NCBI RefSeq assembly: GCF_937616625.2
Contig: NC_065574.1
Location: forward strand, 2,046,001 to 2,110,000
Reading direction: 5' to 3'
DNA length: 64,000 nt
DNA from: Mercurialis annua
Taxonomy: Eukaryota > Streptophyta > Magnoliopsida > Malpighiales > Euphorbiaceae
This document shows, piece after piece, positions 11,173 through 22,239 of this stretch (position 1 is its first letter; every line of letters starts with the position of its first letter). A program made the position numbers and the translations under genes. Under the pieces are notes generated by a model. That model did no database searches. It was not told the DNA's origin and saw nothing but the letters and a program-made list of their open reading frames with translations.

Positions 11173-11457
11173 TTATGCTCTGCTGAAGTTGGAAGTGACA
11201 TGAATGAAACTCTCTTCTGTGCAAGGGATCGTCAAACCACCCATTGGATGATCAAACCCGAATTCTTCTTCAGCTTTATTTAGCAAATCTTGAAATGAAG
11301 GCTGGTTCAAGTACGATACTGGAACCAAGAACCGCTTCTTCTCCGTCTCGCCGATGTACACAGCTAAGAAACCTCTAGGTACATCTAAAGATCTTGAAGA
11401 AGATTTCTTAGCAGACAGGAAAGAAGCACGGAGAACACTAGGAAATCGTACTGCCAT
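11173..11457 (-). CDS. SAUR family protein, MAVR type
   Basis: A single-exon 94-residue SAUR. The N-terminus ([18 protein letters not shown]) is basic; the SAUR core runs from [12 protein letters not shown] (about residue 26) through [18 protein letters not shown] to [13 protein letters not shown] (about 78). SAUR proteins bind PP2C.D phosphatases and relieve inhibition of the plasma-membrane proton pump, promoting cell expansion; transcripts are short-lived and auxin-induced. It is divergent from the SAUR at 12340 with 882 bp between start codons. A TATA-like sequence lies near 11563-11571 and an auxin-response core TGTCTC (minus strand) at 11756-11761. Its paralog in the inverted copy is the pseudogene at 39515-39745. 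Confidence 0.95.
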   Translation of the reverse strand: MAVRFPSVLRASFLSAKKSSSRSLDVPRGFLAVYIGETEKKRFLVPVSYLNQPSFQDLLNKAEEEFGFDHPMGGLTIPCTEESFIHVTSNFSRA

Positions 11458-12339
11458 TGTTTCTTGTATGGATGATTATAAATATTTTGGAAGGAATTGA
11501 ATGTTTTTCTTGGCAAGGATAGTTGTGAAGTTGTTGGTTTGAGCAGAAGAGAGTTTGGTGATATTATATAGAGATAGTGAATTTAATGAAAAAGATGGTA
11601 TCACATGCATTGTCTTCTAAATAATCAACAAAATGGGGTATTTACAAAACTCATGTTAAAGATTGGAAAAAGACAGCTGGAAAATCGGTGGCGATATAGA
11701 TGTTAAAGCTATAAATATAAGCGAGCGATTAATTGGATTAGGTACGTCGATCCATGAGACAAGTAATTAAGTAGATAAGTATTGGATTAGGGACATAGCT
11801 TGTGTTATTTGCTCTGTAAAATCAATGAGACAATGCCATGTGACTTGCAAAAGATGAAGAAATGTAAGGCTGTTAAGGATTCATATGACATTTGAGGTTG
11901 TTCTAGCTAATACAAATGGGACATAAATGGACACACCATCTTTACATTAATTGGTTTTGAGTCTAACCCTTGCATGACCACCAAGGGATTAATTGTCTCA
12001 ACCATGTTCAATATCAAGATCACCAATCATATTATTTTCAAATCTTTTGCTGCCCTTCAATTTGATTATAGACGAAAAGGTAGGGCATGAAGGTATTATA
12101 ACCAGTAGACATAATACCTTATTTTCTGATTGTTTGAAGACAATGTCACATGACACTTACATGGCTTATGTCCTAACCAAGATTAATCTTGACCACTCAC
12201 TCAAATCTTCCATATACTTACTCATCATCTATATATATCTCTACACTTTTATATCTCTAGCAAACTCAACCATACACAGCAATACCTTTCACTTAAACTA
12301 CTCCACGTTATTCACAAAGCTACATCCAAAGAAATCAGT

Positions 12340-12630
12340 ATGGCCAGACATTTTGCTGCTGTTCTCGCCAAGCAAATTCTTCGCAGATCTGCAAACAAAG
12401 CTCACTCGGCATCTTCGAATGTGCCAAAAGGTTGCCTAACAGTTTACATTGGAGAGACAGAGCAAAAGAGATTTATAGTTCCAGTGTCCTATCTTAACGA
12501 GCCTGCATTTCAAGATCTGTTACGTAAAGCAGAAGAGCAGTTTGGTTTTGATCATCCAATGGGAGGTTTGACAATTCCCTGCAGAGAAGAGACTTTCATT
12601 AACGTCACTTCTAGATTGAGTAGACAGTAA
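12340..12630 (+). CDS. SAUR family protein, MARH type
   Basis: 96 residues, single exon, first ATG of the SAUR alignment chosen (an upstream ORF in another frame is leader sequence). Compared with its siblings the core reads [20 protein letters not shown], so the usual GFLAV is GCLTV, and it ends in SRLSRQ with one extra residue. A TATA region (ATATATAT, about 12229-12238) lies about 105 bp upstream and TGTCTC at 11994-11999. TGTAAATA follows at 12700-12707. It is the right-hand partner of the divergent pair with 11173-11457. Confidence 0.95.
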   Translation: MARHFAAVLAKQILRRSANKAHSASSNVPKGCLTVYIGETEQKRFIVPVSYLNEPAFQDLLRKAEEQFGFDHPMGGLTIPCREETFINVTSRLSRQ

Positions 12631-12709
12631 AGATCAACACACCGAATAGTATAGTGTCGTAAAAAAACAATTTTGTTATGGTAGAACAGGCCAAACCAAT
12701 GTAAATACG

Positions 12710-13850
12710 AAATACTTCTTTTTATACAGTATAAGATTTTTTCTTGCCAAATGACGAAAATTATTGCAATTTGTGAATTAATGCCCTGAAAGTTTCTCAA
12801 GACAATTTTACAATTTATTAACAGTTACACAGGGTGGCAACAACAAGACTGTGTTTGTAACTGCACATAAAAAATGAAGAAGCGTCATTTATTAGAACAC
12901 TATGTACGATTTGCAGGAAGTTATGTATGTACTGCGAATTATTGGTTATTACTAATTCTATGAAATATGAATGACCAAAACATCAAAATAGAAACTTGAA
13001 CTAACTAAAATCTATAGTCAAAATAGGTTGATCTTTTGTTACTTGTACTTTTATGCTGTGCTTTGATTCGAGTTCTGAAACGAAAAAACTCTCAGCAGCA
13101 AAACAGAGGTCATTGCAGGCCTCTAATCTGCTGTATAAAAATTTCATGTTGAAAATCAACAATATCATGGAAAAGGAAAGCTGGAAACTGAAAATAGAGA
13201 TTAAACCTATAAATATTAGCAACTAATGGACATGTACTTATGGCTAATTATCAAGAAATTATTAAGATTTATGCTATGCATGACACCCATAACTCATTTA
13301 AGGAGCTGCTAGCTAAAGATAAAAATAGAACAAAAATGAACACACACCATGTTCACACAGGTTTTGGTTCTAACTCTTGAATTAGGAAAGTTATTTTTGA
13401 TAATTATTTCGATAATTAAATTGGCTCATCCTCAAAGTTTGATTATATAGTGAACAACCATTGAGTTCTGGTCATTGACATTTACAAGACTAATAGAAGG
13501 TAACTTGTGACTGAAACAAGAAACTTGAAATTATTCTGAACATCCTATAATTTGCTTGATCACATATGTTTTCACTTGATTGATCACATAAAAATTATAC
13601 AGACAATGAACTATATAAACAAGCCAAGTCTCTGGCAAAATTTAAGTGGCTAATAACTTATGGTTTTTCTGAATTAAACAATTGCAGAATGCAGAATTTC
13701 TAGTCCTTTGTTTGTTATGCTTAATTATACAATGATGACTAAATATGAAATAGATTTTGTAATATGGCATTTAGTTATTGATCAATAATAAATAAAAAAA
13801 AGGAGACAAGAATATAAACATCTCTCATTTGAAAAGCTAAAAAGTAAAAC
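12710..13850. other. SAUR-flanking intergenic stretch
   Basis: AT-rich. Parts (for example around 13090-13150, with AGGCCTCTAATCTGCTG) recur downstream of other SAURs and mark the duplicated unit. No gene seen. Confidence 0.3.
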
Positions 13851-13941
13851 TATTTACATTGAACATTAAGTTTTTATCATACAAAATTGTTTTATGTGTT
13901 TAATTAGTTTAGTCTACAGCCATATTTTCTTAGGTTCTGCA

Positions 13942-14229
13942 CTAGTTATAAGTGAAATCAACAAAAGTATCCTCCGTACAAGGAATTGTCAAGCCACCCA
14001 TTGGATGATCGAAACCAAATTCCTCTTCAGCTTTACTTAACAAATCTTGAAACAAAGGCTCTCTCAGATAGGATACAGGAACTAAATATCGCTTCTTCTC
14101 TGTCTCGCCCACATAAACTGCCAAGAAACCTTTAGGCACACTTGAACATCCTGAGGTTGTTCTGTTTGCAGCTGATGTAGATCGACGCAGAATTTGCTTC
14201 GCAAGAAGGGCAGACAAATATCTAGCCAT
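13942..14229 (-). CDS. SAUR family protein, MARY type, shortened C-terminus
   Basis: 95 residues: [20 protein letters not shown], then [20 protein letters not shown], then the SAUR core to [18 protein letters not shown]. Relatives of this subtype continue for about four more codons (N-L-C-R-T); here the next codon is TAG, so the last few residues are lost. These lie outside the conserved core, so the protein may still work. TGTAAATA lies on the minus strand at 13851-13858. A U2 snRNA gene starts 424 bp beyond its start codon, on the other strand. Confidence 0.9.
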   Translation of the reverse strand: MARYLSALLAKQILRRSTSAANRTTSGCSSVPKGFLAVYVGETEKKRYLVPVSYLREPLFQDLLSKAEEEFGFDHPMGGLTIPCTEDTFVDFTYN

Positions 14230-14577
14230 GGTGTTTCTGATGATTAGTATTTTGCAGAAAGGAAATTCAAGGGAAGTACTATATCAGTAAGAATTCGGTG
14301 ACTCTTTTTTGTTATTTAAGGGTCATGTGGCATTGTCTTCTAACTAATCAGCAAATATGATATTATGTCTACTGGTTAGAATACCTCCATGCCCTACAAT
14401 TATATGTCCTCAAACAAATTGAAGGCTAGAAAAAGATTTAAAAATTGAGAAGTTAGAAACCACACAGTTTCAGCTTGTTTTAGTGTAAATAATAAATGTC
14501 AAAACCTATAGAAATTAAACCAAAACAGAATTAAAATTAAAGAAATTGAGCTTAAGCTTAGGTAGGTTTTTGTAAAT

Positions 14578-14628
14578 TCCCACATCGAATACAAGAGGAA
14601 GGAATCAAAATAACGTGTACTATAAAAT
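14578..14628 (+). promoter_or_regulatory. U2 snRNA promoter (USE + TATA)
   Basis: Upstream sequence element TCCCACATCG at 14578-14587 and TATA box TATAAAAT at 14621-14628. The gap of 33 bp and the 32 bp from TATA to the first U2 base are the arrangement of plant RNA polymerase II snRNA genes. Confidence 0.9.
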
Positions 14629-14652
14629 GAGAAAGTTGAGGAGATTGAAAGC

Positions 14653-14845
14653 ATACCTTTCTCGGCCTTTTGGCTAAGATCAAGTGTAGTATCTGTTCTT
14701 ATCAGTTTAATATCTGATATGTGGGTCATTGGCCCACACGATATTAAATTTATTTTTTCAAGGAGAGAGTCCGTCACAGTAGCTTGCTATTGGGATTCTC
14801 AAGCGTCGCCCATGCGTTGCACTACTGCATAGGCCTGGCGCACCC
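14653..14845 (+). ncRNA. U2: U2 spliceosomal snRNA
   Basis: Begins ATACCTTTCTCGGCCTTTTG and contains the branch-site recognition region GTGTAGTATCTGTTC, stem-loop IIa/b (TATGTGGGTCATTGGCCCAC), the Sm-site region AAATTTATTTTTTC, and 3' stems ending CTGGCGCACCC. The 193 bp counted to CACCC is close to the usual 196 nt; the true 3' end may be about 3 bases further. AGTTTAA at 14856-14862 matches the plant snRNA 3' processing box (AGTNNAA). It forms U2 snRNP and pairs with the intron branch point. Confidence 0.95.
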
Positions 14846-15224
14846 TTCCAATTCCAGTTTAATAATTACTCAACAATTTGCTTTGTTTACTAATTACTAA
14901 TTAATAATTTATAAACATCTAAAGCAAATCTTCATTATTTTACTTGAAGTAATTGTTTTAGACTAATTATGTGTTATTTATAGGCCATGTACTATGAAGG
15001 TGTATTTTTGATGAAATCCACTAAAATCTCAGCTCAGTGGTTAATAATCATTTCCTTGGATTCTGCAGATATTTTGAAAATGATTATTGAAAGACAGTGT
15101 GCCCTACAACAATAAAAATGATGAAGCTATGGAGGAGGCTCTTAAAAATTTGGAAAGGCCAGTTTGAAAATGTAAATCAGTGTTGTTACAGTGTTACTTG
15201 CCAAAACAAAATTTAACAACGAAC

Positions 15225-15363
15225 TTATATCGAAATTCTTCCTTTGGCTTTCTTAACAATTCTTGAAATAAAGGCTGATTCAAGTTTGAGACAGACGAAG
15301 TTTCTCGGGTTGCAAGCAAAGAATCCGCTTTGAAGGCATAATACTAGGTTAAAGAACAACCAT
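15225..15363 (-). pseudogene. SAUR pseudogene, internal deletion
   Basis: On the minus strand a start codon at 15361-15363 is followed by damaged SAUR sequence with stops. Recognisable parts (TSSVSNLNQPLFQELLRK in a shifted frame) align with the divergent SAUR at 19510-19803, but the segment that would encode [12 protein letters not shown]...RFVVPIS is missing. A decayed copy of that subtype. Confidence 0.65.
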
Positions 15364-15515
15364 TTTCTTGTTTTTTTTTTAAATTGAATATGTTTGAACT
15401 TTGAACTAACATATATGCATATAATAAATATATTTGGTGGCTAAGAACATAAAATGTGAGTATTCTTATGAATCTGTATATTTACTTTAGTAACAAATAG
15501 TTCGAAGAGATTATA

Positions 15516-15523
15516 TATTTACA
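15516..15523 (-). promoter_or_regulatory. TGTAAATA element in SAUR 3' UTR
   Basis: Minus-strand TGTAAATA downstream of the SAUR at 15593-15877, within the conserved block that also contains ACAGTTTTGTACCATATAGG. Confidence 0.5.
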
Positions 15524-15592
15524 TTGAATATGAAATTCCTATATGGTACAAAACTGTTTGTAGTCAGTGTAAAGCTCTACATATTCTCTTAT

Positions 15593-15877
15593 TTATGCTC
15601 TGCTCAAGTTGGAAGTGACATCAATGAAATCCTCTTCTGTGCAAGGAATCGTTAGACCACCCATCGGATGATCATATCCAAATTCATCTTCTGCTTTATT
15701 GAGCAAATCTTGGAATGAAGGCCGGTTCAAGTACGATACTGGAACCAAGAACCGCTTCTTCTCTGTCTCACCGACGTACACAGCCAAGAAACCTCTCGGC
15801 ACATCTAAAGATCTTGAAGGAGATTTCTTTGTAGACAAGAAAGAAGCACGGAGAACACTAGGAAATCTTACTGCCAT
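15593..15877 (-). CDS. SAUR family protein, MAVR type
   Basis: 94 residues, single exon. Differs from the copy at 11173 by T-K-K-S-P in the N-terminal basic stretch, YLNRPSF and [11 protein letters not shown]. All SAUR core motifs are intact ([28 protein letters not shown]). A TATA region lies near 15980-15990 and a degenerate auxin element (minus CGTCTC) near 16192. Unlike most copies it has no divergent SAUR partner immediately on its 5' side; the next gene (17060-17350) is on the same strand. Confidence 0.95.
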   Translation of the reverse strand: MAVRFPSVLRASFLSTKKSPSRSLDVPRGFLAVYVGETEKKRFLVPVSYLNRPSFQDLLNKAEDEFGYDHPMGGLTIPCTEEDFIDVTSNLSRA

Positions 15878-16039
15878 TGTTTCTTGGATGAATGATTATA
15901 AATATGTTTGAGAGAATTGAATGTTTTTCTTGGAAAGGAGTGTTTGAAGAGAATGTGAAATTGTTGGTTTGAGCAGAAGAGTATTTGGAGAAAATATATA
16001 GAGATGCTGAAATTAATGAAATAAGATGGTATCACATGC

Positions 16040-17050
16040 ATCTGTCTTCTAACTAATCAACAAAATGGGGTATTTACAAAATTCATGTCGGAAGGCAACT
16101 TAAAGATTGGAAAAAGACAGCTGGAAAATCGGTGCTGATATATATGTTAAAGCGAGAGATTGGATTAGGTAAATCGATCTTGAGACGAGTAGTTAAGTAG
16201 ATAAATATTGGATCAGGGACATGCCATGTGATTTTGGCAAATGATGAAGAAATGTAAGGTTGTTAAGGATTCATAGGATATCTGCTATGTTTCTTACCCT
16301 ACCATCACCCATAGCCCATTTGAGGTTCTGTTAGACTAGCTAATACAAATGGGACATCAATGAACACACCATGTTTACATTATTTTTTTCTCAGTCTGTC
16401 CTTTGAATTAATCAAATGATTTTATGTAATTTTTTCCATTGTCAAATTGAAAAAAAGAAAAGATTGATTGTTTGAATTCATATCATGAATATATAAGCCA
16501 TTTTGAATTTGCAAACATTCCTTACCTTTATGTCTGACTTTATTTCCATCTATGACATGCAAACTAACTGTTTTGTTCAAATGATCTTATTGGTTTTGTT
16601 TGAAATTCAAAATTTTAACATTATCAGCTTCCAAATTATTAATTGGAAATGTAATATTTATAATAGGGAAGAGGAATATGCAGCAGCGGAAATTTTACAA
16701 TAGGATCCTGCTGAGCTGCATGACCAACAGCAAATGGATGGAAAATTAGGACTGAAGCAATAATTTTGAAACATTTATGAGCAATAATGATTAAGCTTTG
16801 ATTTCAGAGCTCAATTTTAAGTGGCTCGTTACTTTTAGTTTTAGAGAATAATAACATGATTCAGATTAAAACGAATACAAATTTTATTGGGACGATGAAA
16901 AATAGGCATTTATCCAAGAATGAGATGTGAGAAGTAGAAGAAAATTCAGTAATATTTTTGTACAATATCCTTCTCATTTAGCCGAAGAAATACTTTCATT
17001 GACTAGGATTTCTATCTATACAAAATTGTTTCTTGTGGTTAGTTAGATTG
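16040..17050. other. Intergenic stretch
   Basis: AT-rich upstream and downstream DNA of SAUR copies. A 66-codon open frame near 16503-16703 has no recognisable features and is not called. Confidence 0.3.
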
Positions 17051-17059
17051 CCTATTCTA

Positions 17060-17350
17060 TTATAAATTAGAAGTGAGATTAATGAAAGTATCTACTGTGC
17101 AAGGAATTGTCAAACCACCCGTTGGATGATTAAATCCAAACTCCTCTTCTGCTTTACTTAATAAATCTTGAAATGAAGGCTCTCTCAGATAGGACACGGG
17201 AACTACATATCGTTTCTTCTCTATCTCACCAACATAAACTGACAAGAAACCTTTCGGCACACTTGAACATCTCGAGGTTGTTCTGTTTGCTGCTGATGTA
17301 GATCGATGCATAATTTGCTTGGCAAGAATGGCGGTCAAATATCTAGCCAT
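17060..17350 (-). CDS. SAUR family protein, MARY type
   Basis: 96 residues from the ATG at 17348-17350. The frame stays open for 74 codons further upstream, but that stretch contains an (AT)n repeat and no SAUR homology, so it is taken as 5' flank. Variants: [24 protein letters not shown] and FNHPTGG (the usual M is T); it ends LTSNL. It is divergent from the SAUR at 18082 with 731 bp between start codons. TGTCTC on the plus strand at 17646-17651 lies in the shared promoter. Confidence 0.92.
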   Translation of the reverse strand: MARYLTAILAKQIMHRSTSAANRTTSRCSSVPKGFLSVYVGEIEKKRYVVPVSYLREPSFQDLLSKAEEEFGFNHPTGGLTIPCTVDTFINLTSNL

Positions 17351-17446
17351 GATGTGTCTGCTGATTATTATATTGCAGAAAAAATTCAAGAAAAGTACTA
17401 TATCTGTAGAGAATATGCCGACTTTTGTTGATTGTTTCATGACTCT

Positions 17447-17448
<2 letters not shown>

Positions 17449-17483
<35 letters not shown>
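17449..17483. repeat. (AT)n microsatellite
   Basis: About 35 bp of AT dinucleotide repeat in the 5' region of the SAUR at 17060-17350; it probably includes or replaces the TATA region. Confidence 0.95.
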
Positions 17484-17492
<9 letters not shown>

Positions 17493-18081
17493 CATCTTTC
17501 AAAGAGTAGATAAAAGTTGCAGATTGGAAAGGATTTGATGAGCTCACATGGACTTGCTTTGTGAATATTCAACCAATGTAGGGCAGTGGAGGTTCATATA
17601 TATCCCCTATGCTATGTTCACCAGATAACTAGAACCCATGGGCAATGTCTCATTGTAGAATCAAAAACTAATAAACAAGCTTAATTAAATTACATGGATT
17701 AATTGTCTTAACCATGTTCTTAGTTTCAAGATCAGCCTGGGGCATATCTATCATATCATTTTCAAATCTTCTGCTAGCCTTCAGTTTGCTTTTTGTCAAA
17801 ATTGTAGGGCACGGAGGTATTATAACCAGTAGACATAATATCATATTTGCTGTTTAGTTAGCAGGCAGTAGCACATGACCTTTAAATGGCTTAAGTCCTA
17901 ACCAAATTGTTTAGAACCACTCACTCAAACCTTCCATATACTTACTTATCATCTATATATATCTCTACACTTTGATACCTCTAGCAAACTCAACCATACA
18001 CAGCAATACCATTCATTAAATTACAGAGTTAAACATTTTAAGTATTAACGTTATCCACAAATTTACATCCAAAGAATCATC

Positions 18082-18369
18082 ATGGCCAGACATATTGCTG
18101 CAGTTGTCGCCAAGCAAATTCTTCGCAGATCTACTGATAAAACTTGCTCAAGATCCTCAAGTGTGCCGAAAGGTTTCCTAGCAGTTTACATCGGAGAGAT
18201 GGAGAGAAAGAGATTTGTAGTTCCAGTGTCATATCTTAACCAGCCTGCATTTCAAGATCTTCTAAGCAAAGCGGAAGAACAGTTTGGATTTGATCACCCA
18301 ATGGGCGGCTTGACAATTCCTTGCAGAGAAGAGACTTTTATTAATGTTACTTCTAGCTTAAGTAGATAG
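18082..18369 (+). CDS. SAUR family protein, MARH type
   Basis: 95 residues, single exon. N-terminus [20 protein letters not shown]; core [54 protein letters not shown]; ends SSLSR. The upstream region shows the conserved MARH-type promoter (CTCACTCAAACCTTCC and ATATATATCTCTACAC near 17920-17970). TGTAAATA is at 18443-18450. A U2 gene follows 545 bp downstream on the same strand. Confidence 0.95.
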   Translation: MARHIAAVVAKQILRRSTDKTCSRSSSVPKGFLAVYIGEMERKRFVVPVSYLNQPAFQDLLSKAEEQFGFDHPMGGLTIPCREETFINVTSSLSR

Positions 18370-18840
18370 TACGATTGAGGTGCCAAAACAAATGTAGTAT
18401 CTTAAAAAAACAATTTTGTCATGGCACAATAGGCCAAATCAATGTAAATACTAAATAATATCATTTTTCTTCTTTTCAAATGAGGAATTTTATTGCATTT
18501 CGAGTTCTATAACTTGTATACTTCTGTCTTCTCATCAAATACAAAACCCGCATGACGCAAGTAAGCATATATGGATTATTTTCCAGGAACTGGATAAGTG
18601 AGGCATAGTATGAAAGGTGTCTGATTCAAAGAAAAATAAAACTTACTTCGGAAATTTCGGCTAATATATATACAGTTATACACTACAAGAGAAGATAAAA
18701 AAAATCTGAAAGTTAAACATGGTTCCAACTTTGTTTTACGGTAAATAATTAATGTTACATCCGATAGAAATTAAACAAAAAGAGAATCAAAATCTAACAG
18801 CTTTGAAAAAGAATAACAGGCTTAGTTAGTTGCTTTATAT

Positions 18841-18890
18841 TCCCACATCGAGTACAGGAGCAATGAATCAAATAACATAAGCTATAAAAC
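18841..18890 (+). promoter_or_regulatory. U2 snRNA promoter (USE + TATA)
   Basis: TCCCACATCG at 18841-18850 and TATAAAAC at 18883-18890, 32 bp before the first U2 base; same architecture as the other U2 copies. Confidence 0.9.
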
Positions 18891-18914
18891 AAAAAACTTG
18901 AGGCAGTACAAAGC

Positions 18915-19107
18915 ATACCTTTCTCGGCCTTTTGGCTAAGATCAAGTGTAGTATCTGTTCTTATCAGTTTAATATCTGATATGTGGGTCATCGGCCCACA
19001 CGATATTAAATTTATTTTTTTAAGGGGAGAGTCCATCACAGTGGCTTGCCACTGGGATTCTCGAGCGTCGCCCATGCGTTGCACTACAGCATAGGCCTGG
19101 CGCACCC
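18915..19107 (+). ncRNA. U2: U2 spliceosomal snRNA
   Basis: Same length as the copy at 14653 and nearly the same sequence; it carries GGGTCATCGGCCCAC in the stem-loop II region and a few compensatory-looking changes in the 3' stems (GTGGCTTGCCACTGGG). It contains GTAGTA and the Sm-site region. It ends at CACCC before TACC. A possible 3' box (AGTCTCAA) follows at about 19119. Confidence 0.95.
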
Positions 19108-19509
19108 TACCAATTCTAGTCTCAAAAAATTTATTCTAGTAAATTTTCATTTTGATGAAAACAACTTCAATTTATAAAATAATTTTAATTAATATCTCAA
19201 TAAAATTAATTGATATTTGAAAGAGGACTAAGCAACCACCATGGATTATTATCATTGTTATTCTAAAATATGAAATGTAGAAACAAATAGTTCTTGTTAA
19301 TAAGTTGATAGTTATTGGAAATATAGCTATATATAAAGTCAGTAACAAGTAAAAAGAATCAGATTTTTGAAATTGAACTATTAGTTGCTCAGCTTTTCTA
19401 TTATTAATTTTTCGTACAGGTGGACAAATCAACATTGACCTCCCAATCTGAAATCTAACTACATGTAAACAATGTACAAAAATGTCACAAAATTGTTGAT
19501 GCTAATTTG

Positions 19510-19803
19510 TTAAATTGAGTTCAACCTTGAAATAGTGTTAATGAAGATTTCTTCTCTGCAAGGAAGAGTAAGACCGCCCATCGGATGATTAAATCCAAAT
19601 TCTTCCTCAGCCTTTCTCAACAAATCTTGAAACGAAGGCTGATTCAAGATTGAAATCGGTACTACAAATCGCTTCTTTTTACTCTCTCCAACATACACCG
19701 CGAAGAACCCTTTAGGAACCGAAGAAGTTTCTTGGCTTGCAAGCAAACTTGATCTGCAAAGAAGCCACCTTGCATGCATAACGCTGCGTGAAAGAACAGC
19801 CAT
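19510..19803 (-). CDS. SAUR family protein, divergent subtype
   Basis: 97 residues, single exon. N-terminus [20 protein letters not shown] is unlike the two common subtypes. The core is kept ([51 protein letters not shown]), but the usual YLNQP is ILNQP and the end is ISRLNSI. Only one decayed relative is in the window (15225-15363). It faces away from the U2 gene on its left; nothing else is seen on its 5' side for 0.75 kb. Confidence 0.93.
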   Translation of the reverse strand: MAVLSRSVMHARWLLCRSSLLASQETSSVPKGFFAVYVGESKKKRFVVPISILNQPSFQDLLRKAEEEFGFNHPMGGLTLPCREEIFINTISRLNSI

Positions 19804-19814
19804 AATCTTGTTTT

Positions 19815-20567
19815 TGAGTATTTTTTTCTTAAATTGCTTCGATCTTCAAACAATGTGTTTGAAAAAAAATTATGTTCAAGTTTTGATTTGGCTATGGACT
19901 AACATTTTTGCATATATATAGCTGATTTGGTGTGTGAAATATAGGCCTTTGAGTGGGGTTTTCCAAGAGACAAATACGCTGCATTACCACATGCTTTTGT
20001 CTTCAAATTTAAAACTTGGTAGTGATTGAATCTGTATTTTTGTTAGATTTTTCAACAAGTTATAGGTGAATGACAAACAATGAAATGGGCCCATTTGAAA
20101 TTTATGGATAGAAAAAAAACTAGACCTTGGAATTTTCTGTAGTTTATGAAAAATCAAGAACTTAGGTAGCACCAAAATATGAATAGAGATAACAAAAAAT
20201 TATCGCTATAGCACATGAATTCGCAACAAATTAAAATTTTTTCTAGACAAGGCCTTGTGAAGAGCATGTGAAAGTGGGTAGCATTGTTTTTCCTTCTTAG
20301 AACATACCATTAATTCCAATTTTCAGAAGATATTGACTATTTGATCATTTGCATCCATTAAAATTCAAATGTAGGCTTCAAGACTCGACGTTTTCCATTT
20401 ATGTTGAGAGAGAAAGAAATATTGTTTTTTTATAGCATCAAATTTACTGGTCCCAACATCTGTGGCCAGATATGTGATAGACCAAAATTCTGCAGAGATT
20501 TACCTTTCTCCAATAATTTTCTTGGGCAATTTACCAAGCAATAGAAATATCATGGCTAGAATCTATA
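19815..20567. other. Intergenic stretch
   Basis: AT-rich, no coding or RNA feature recognised. Confidence 0.3.
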
Positions 20568-22233
20568 TCTATACTATAATATAATCTTGAACTCCAAATT
20601 AATTTTGACAAGTGGATCGACTACAAATTGCCATGTGGCAATTACTCATTTAAAATTAATTTATTATTTTATTAAAAAATCTAATAATTAATATTTTTTA
20701 AGTTATAAAATATGAAAAGTTAAAACTTGCAATAATTAAATTTGCTTCATAACTTATAAATATTAATAGCATAGAAAAACTCTTAAGATTTTATAACTTA
20801 TAAACATGAAAAAAGAAACTCTTCAAATTTTATCGCCATCAAATTTATAAAATTCTATAAGTCTAAATTTGAATTAAATTAAATTACATTAAATTTTTTT
20901 ATTTTTAAGATATAATTATATAAAAAATATTTTATTTTTCATAATTTAAAAATACATCCTCTTGAATATTACATATTTTAAAATAATATTATAAAAATTA
21001 AAAAATTAAATTATGAGAGAACTAAAATACTTTTATTTCATTATATGCTAAAAATATGAAAAATTTTAAAACTAAATTTAGTTAATTAAAATTTAAAGTT
21101 ATAGAATTTTATAAATGTGATGGTTATAAAATTTGAAGAGTTTCTATTTATGTTTATAAGTTATAAAATATTAAGAATTTTTAAATATTATTAACATTTA
21201 TAGGTTATGAAACCAAATGTATTAATTTTTTTTAACTTTTCATATTTTTAAAAATAAGTTTTGTATAATATCTAACTTTTCATATTTTTTCACTTAATTA
21301 CAACTTCTTTGTCTTGAAATATATAAGTGTATATATATATAAATCCATACACACATATTTAATTATAAACAAACATGGTTTTTTAGAGTTTTTTTATATC
21401 TATTTCTTTCTATTTTTTCATATTTGATATTGTCTCATGCAACTTTTTTCCATAATAAAAGAGTTTTTAATCATTCATAATGAAGTACACTTGGAGTAAG
21501 TATCGTCTATCTTTTTGAAATTGTTTAGTTTATATGTATGGTTGTTGTAATTGTTATATTTTAATTTATTTTAGTGACATTTGACCTAACTTGCTAAATA
21601 ATTCAAAGAAACGAGGATTGAATGCCATTGAATATATATTTTAGACATGAACCATACAATCGTAATTATATGATTTCAATGATAATGTTAATTTTATGAG
21701 GTTCATCAAAACAATTTAACATAAAAGATTTTACGTTTTTCATTGAATTGATTTAAGGTTGACAATTATTTTCCATCAAATGTCTTTTTTATTCATTTAT
21801 ATGACATATCTCTTATTTTTTTTAATTATATTTAAAAAAAATAGTACGTTAATAAAAAAAATTGATTATAAATTTTAAATGTTTAATTATAATATCATTA
21901 TTTACATGTTATGAAATATGAAATATGAAATATTTTTGAAATTAAATAAAAGTAATTAAAATTTAATCTTATTAAATTTTTTATTGTTTTGGTTATCAAA
22001 TTTAATGAATTTTAGTTAAAATTTAATGAAATTTCCTTAAAGTTTATGAGTAGTTCTAATTTACGTTTAAAAGGTATAAAATATGACGAATTTTTATTTA
22101 TGTATTAAATGAAAATTGAAGAATTTTTATTATATTTAAAACTTATGAAATTTATCATGTATATAAATTATGATATAGAAAATATTTTTAAAATTATTAA
22201 AATTACCCGCACAACGCGCGGGCATCGACCTAG
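20568..22233 (+). mobile_element. Helitron-like non-autonomous element
   Basis: The 5' end reads TCTATACTATAATATAAT, typical of plant Helitrons. The 3' end has a GC-rich hairpin (CCCGC at 22206-22210, GCGGG at 22218-22222, 7-base loop) followed by CATCGAC and the terminus CTAG (22230-22233), then T; the 5' end is preceded by A. There is no target duplication, as expected for A/T insertion. The interior is extremely AT-rich, has no Rep/helicase coding, and includes a long imperfect inverted repeat (arms about 20690-20890 and 21075-21245). The 5' border could be 20562 instead of 20568. Confidence 0.7.
20690..21245. repeat. Long imperfect inverted repeat inside Helitron-like element
   Basis: Left arm about 20690-20890, right arm about 21075-21245. 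Matching blocks include CTCTTCAAATTTTAT on the left and ATAAAATTTGAAGAG on the right, plus TTATAACTTATAAACAT against ATGTTTATAAGTTATAA. Arms of about 170 bp separated by about 190 bp. Confidence 0.7.
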
Positions 22234-22239
22234 TTTTAA

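Noticed and set aside
14499..14777. Minus-strand open frame with ISCGPMTHISDIKLIRTDTT, repeated at 18794-19105, 32987-33190 and (plus) 55703-55921
   Set aside because: It is the antisense reading of the U2 snRNA genes; conservation comes from the RNA, not a protein.
16503..16703. 66-codon open frame ending in EEEYAAAEILQ
   Set aside because: Weak resemblance to the start of the last cyclin exon only; not enough to call.
17351..17572. N-terminal extension of the SAUR at 17060-17350
   Set aside because: It contains an AT microsatellite and has no counterpart in other SAURs; the usual start is used instead.
19735..19853. Upstream open frame overlapping the SAUR at 19510
   Set aside because: Frame-shifted shadow of the SAUR N-terminus.
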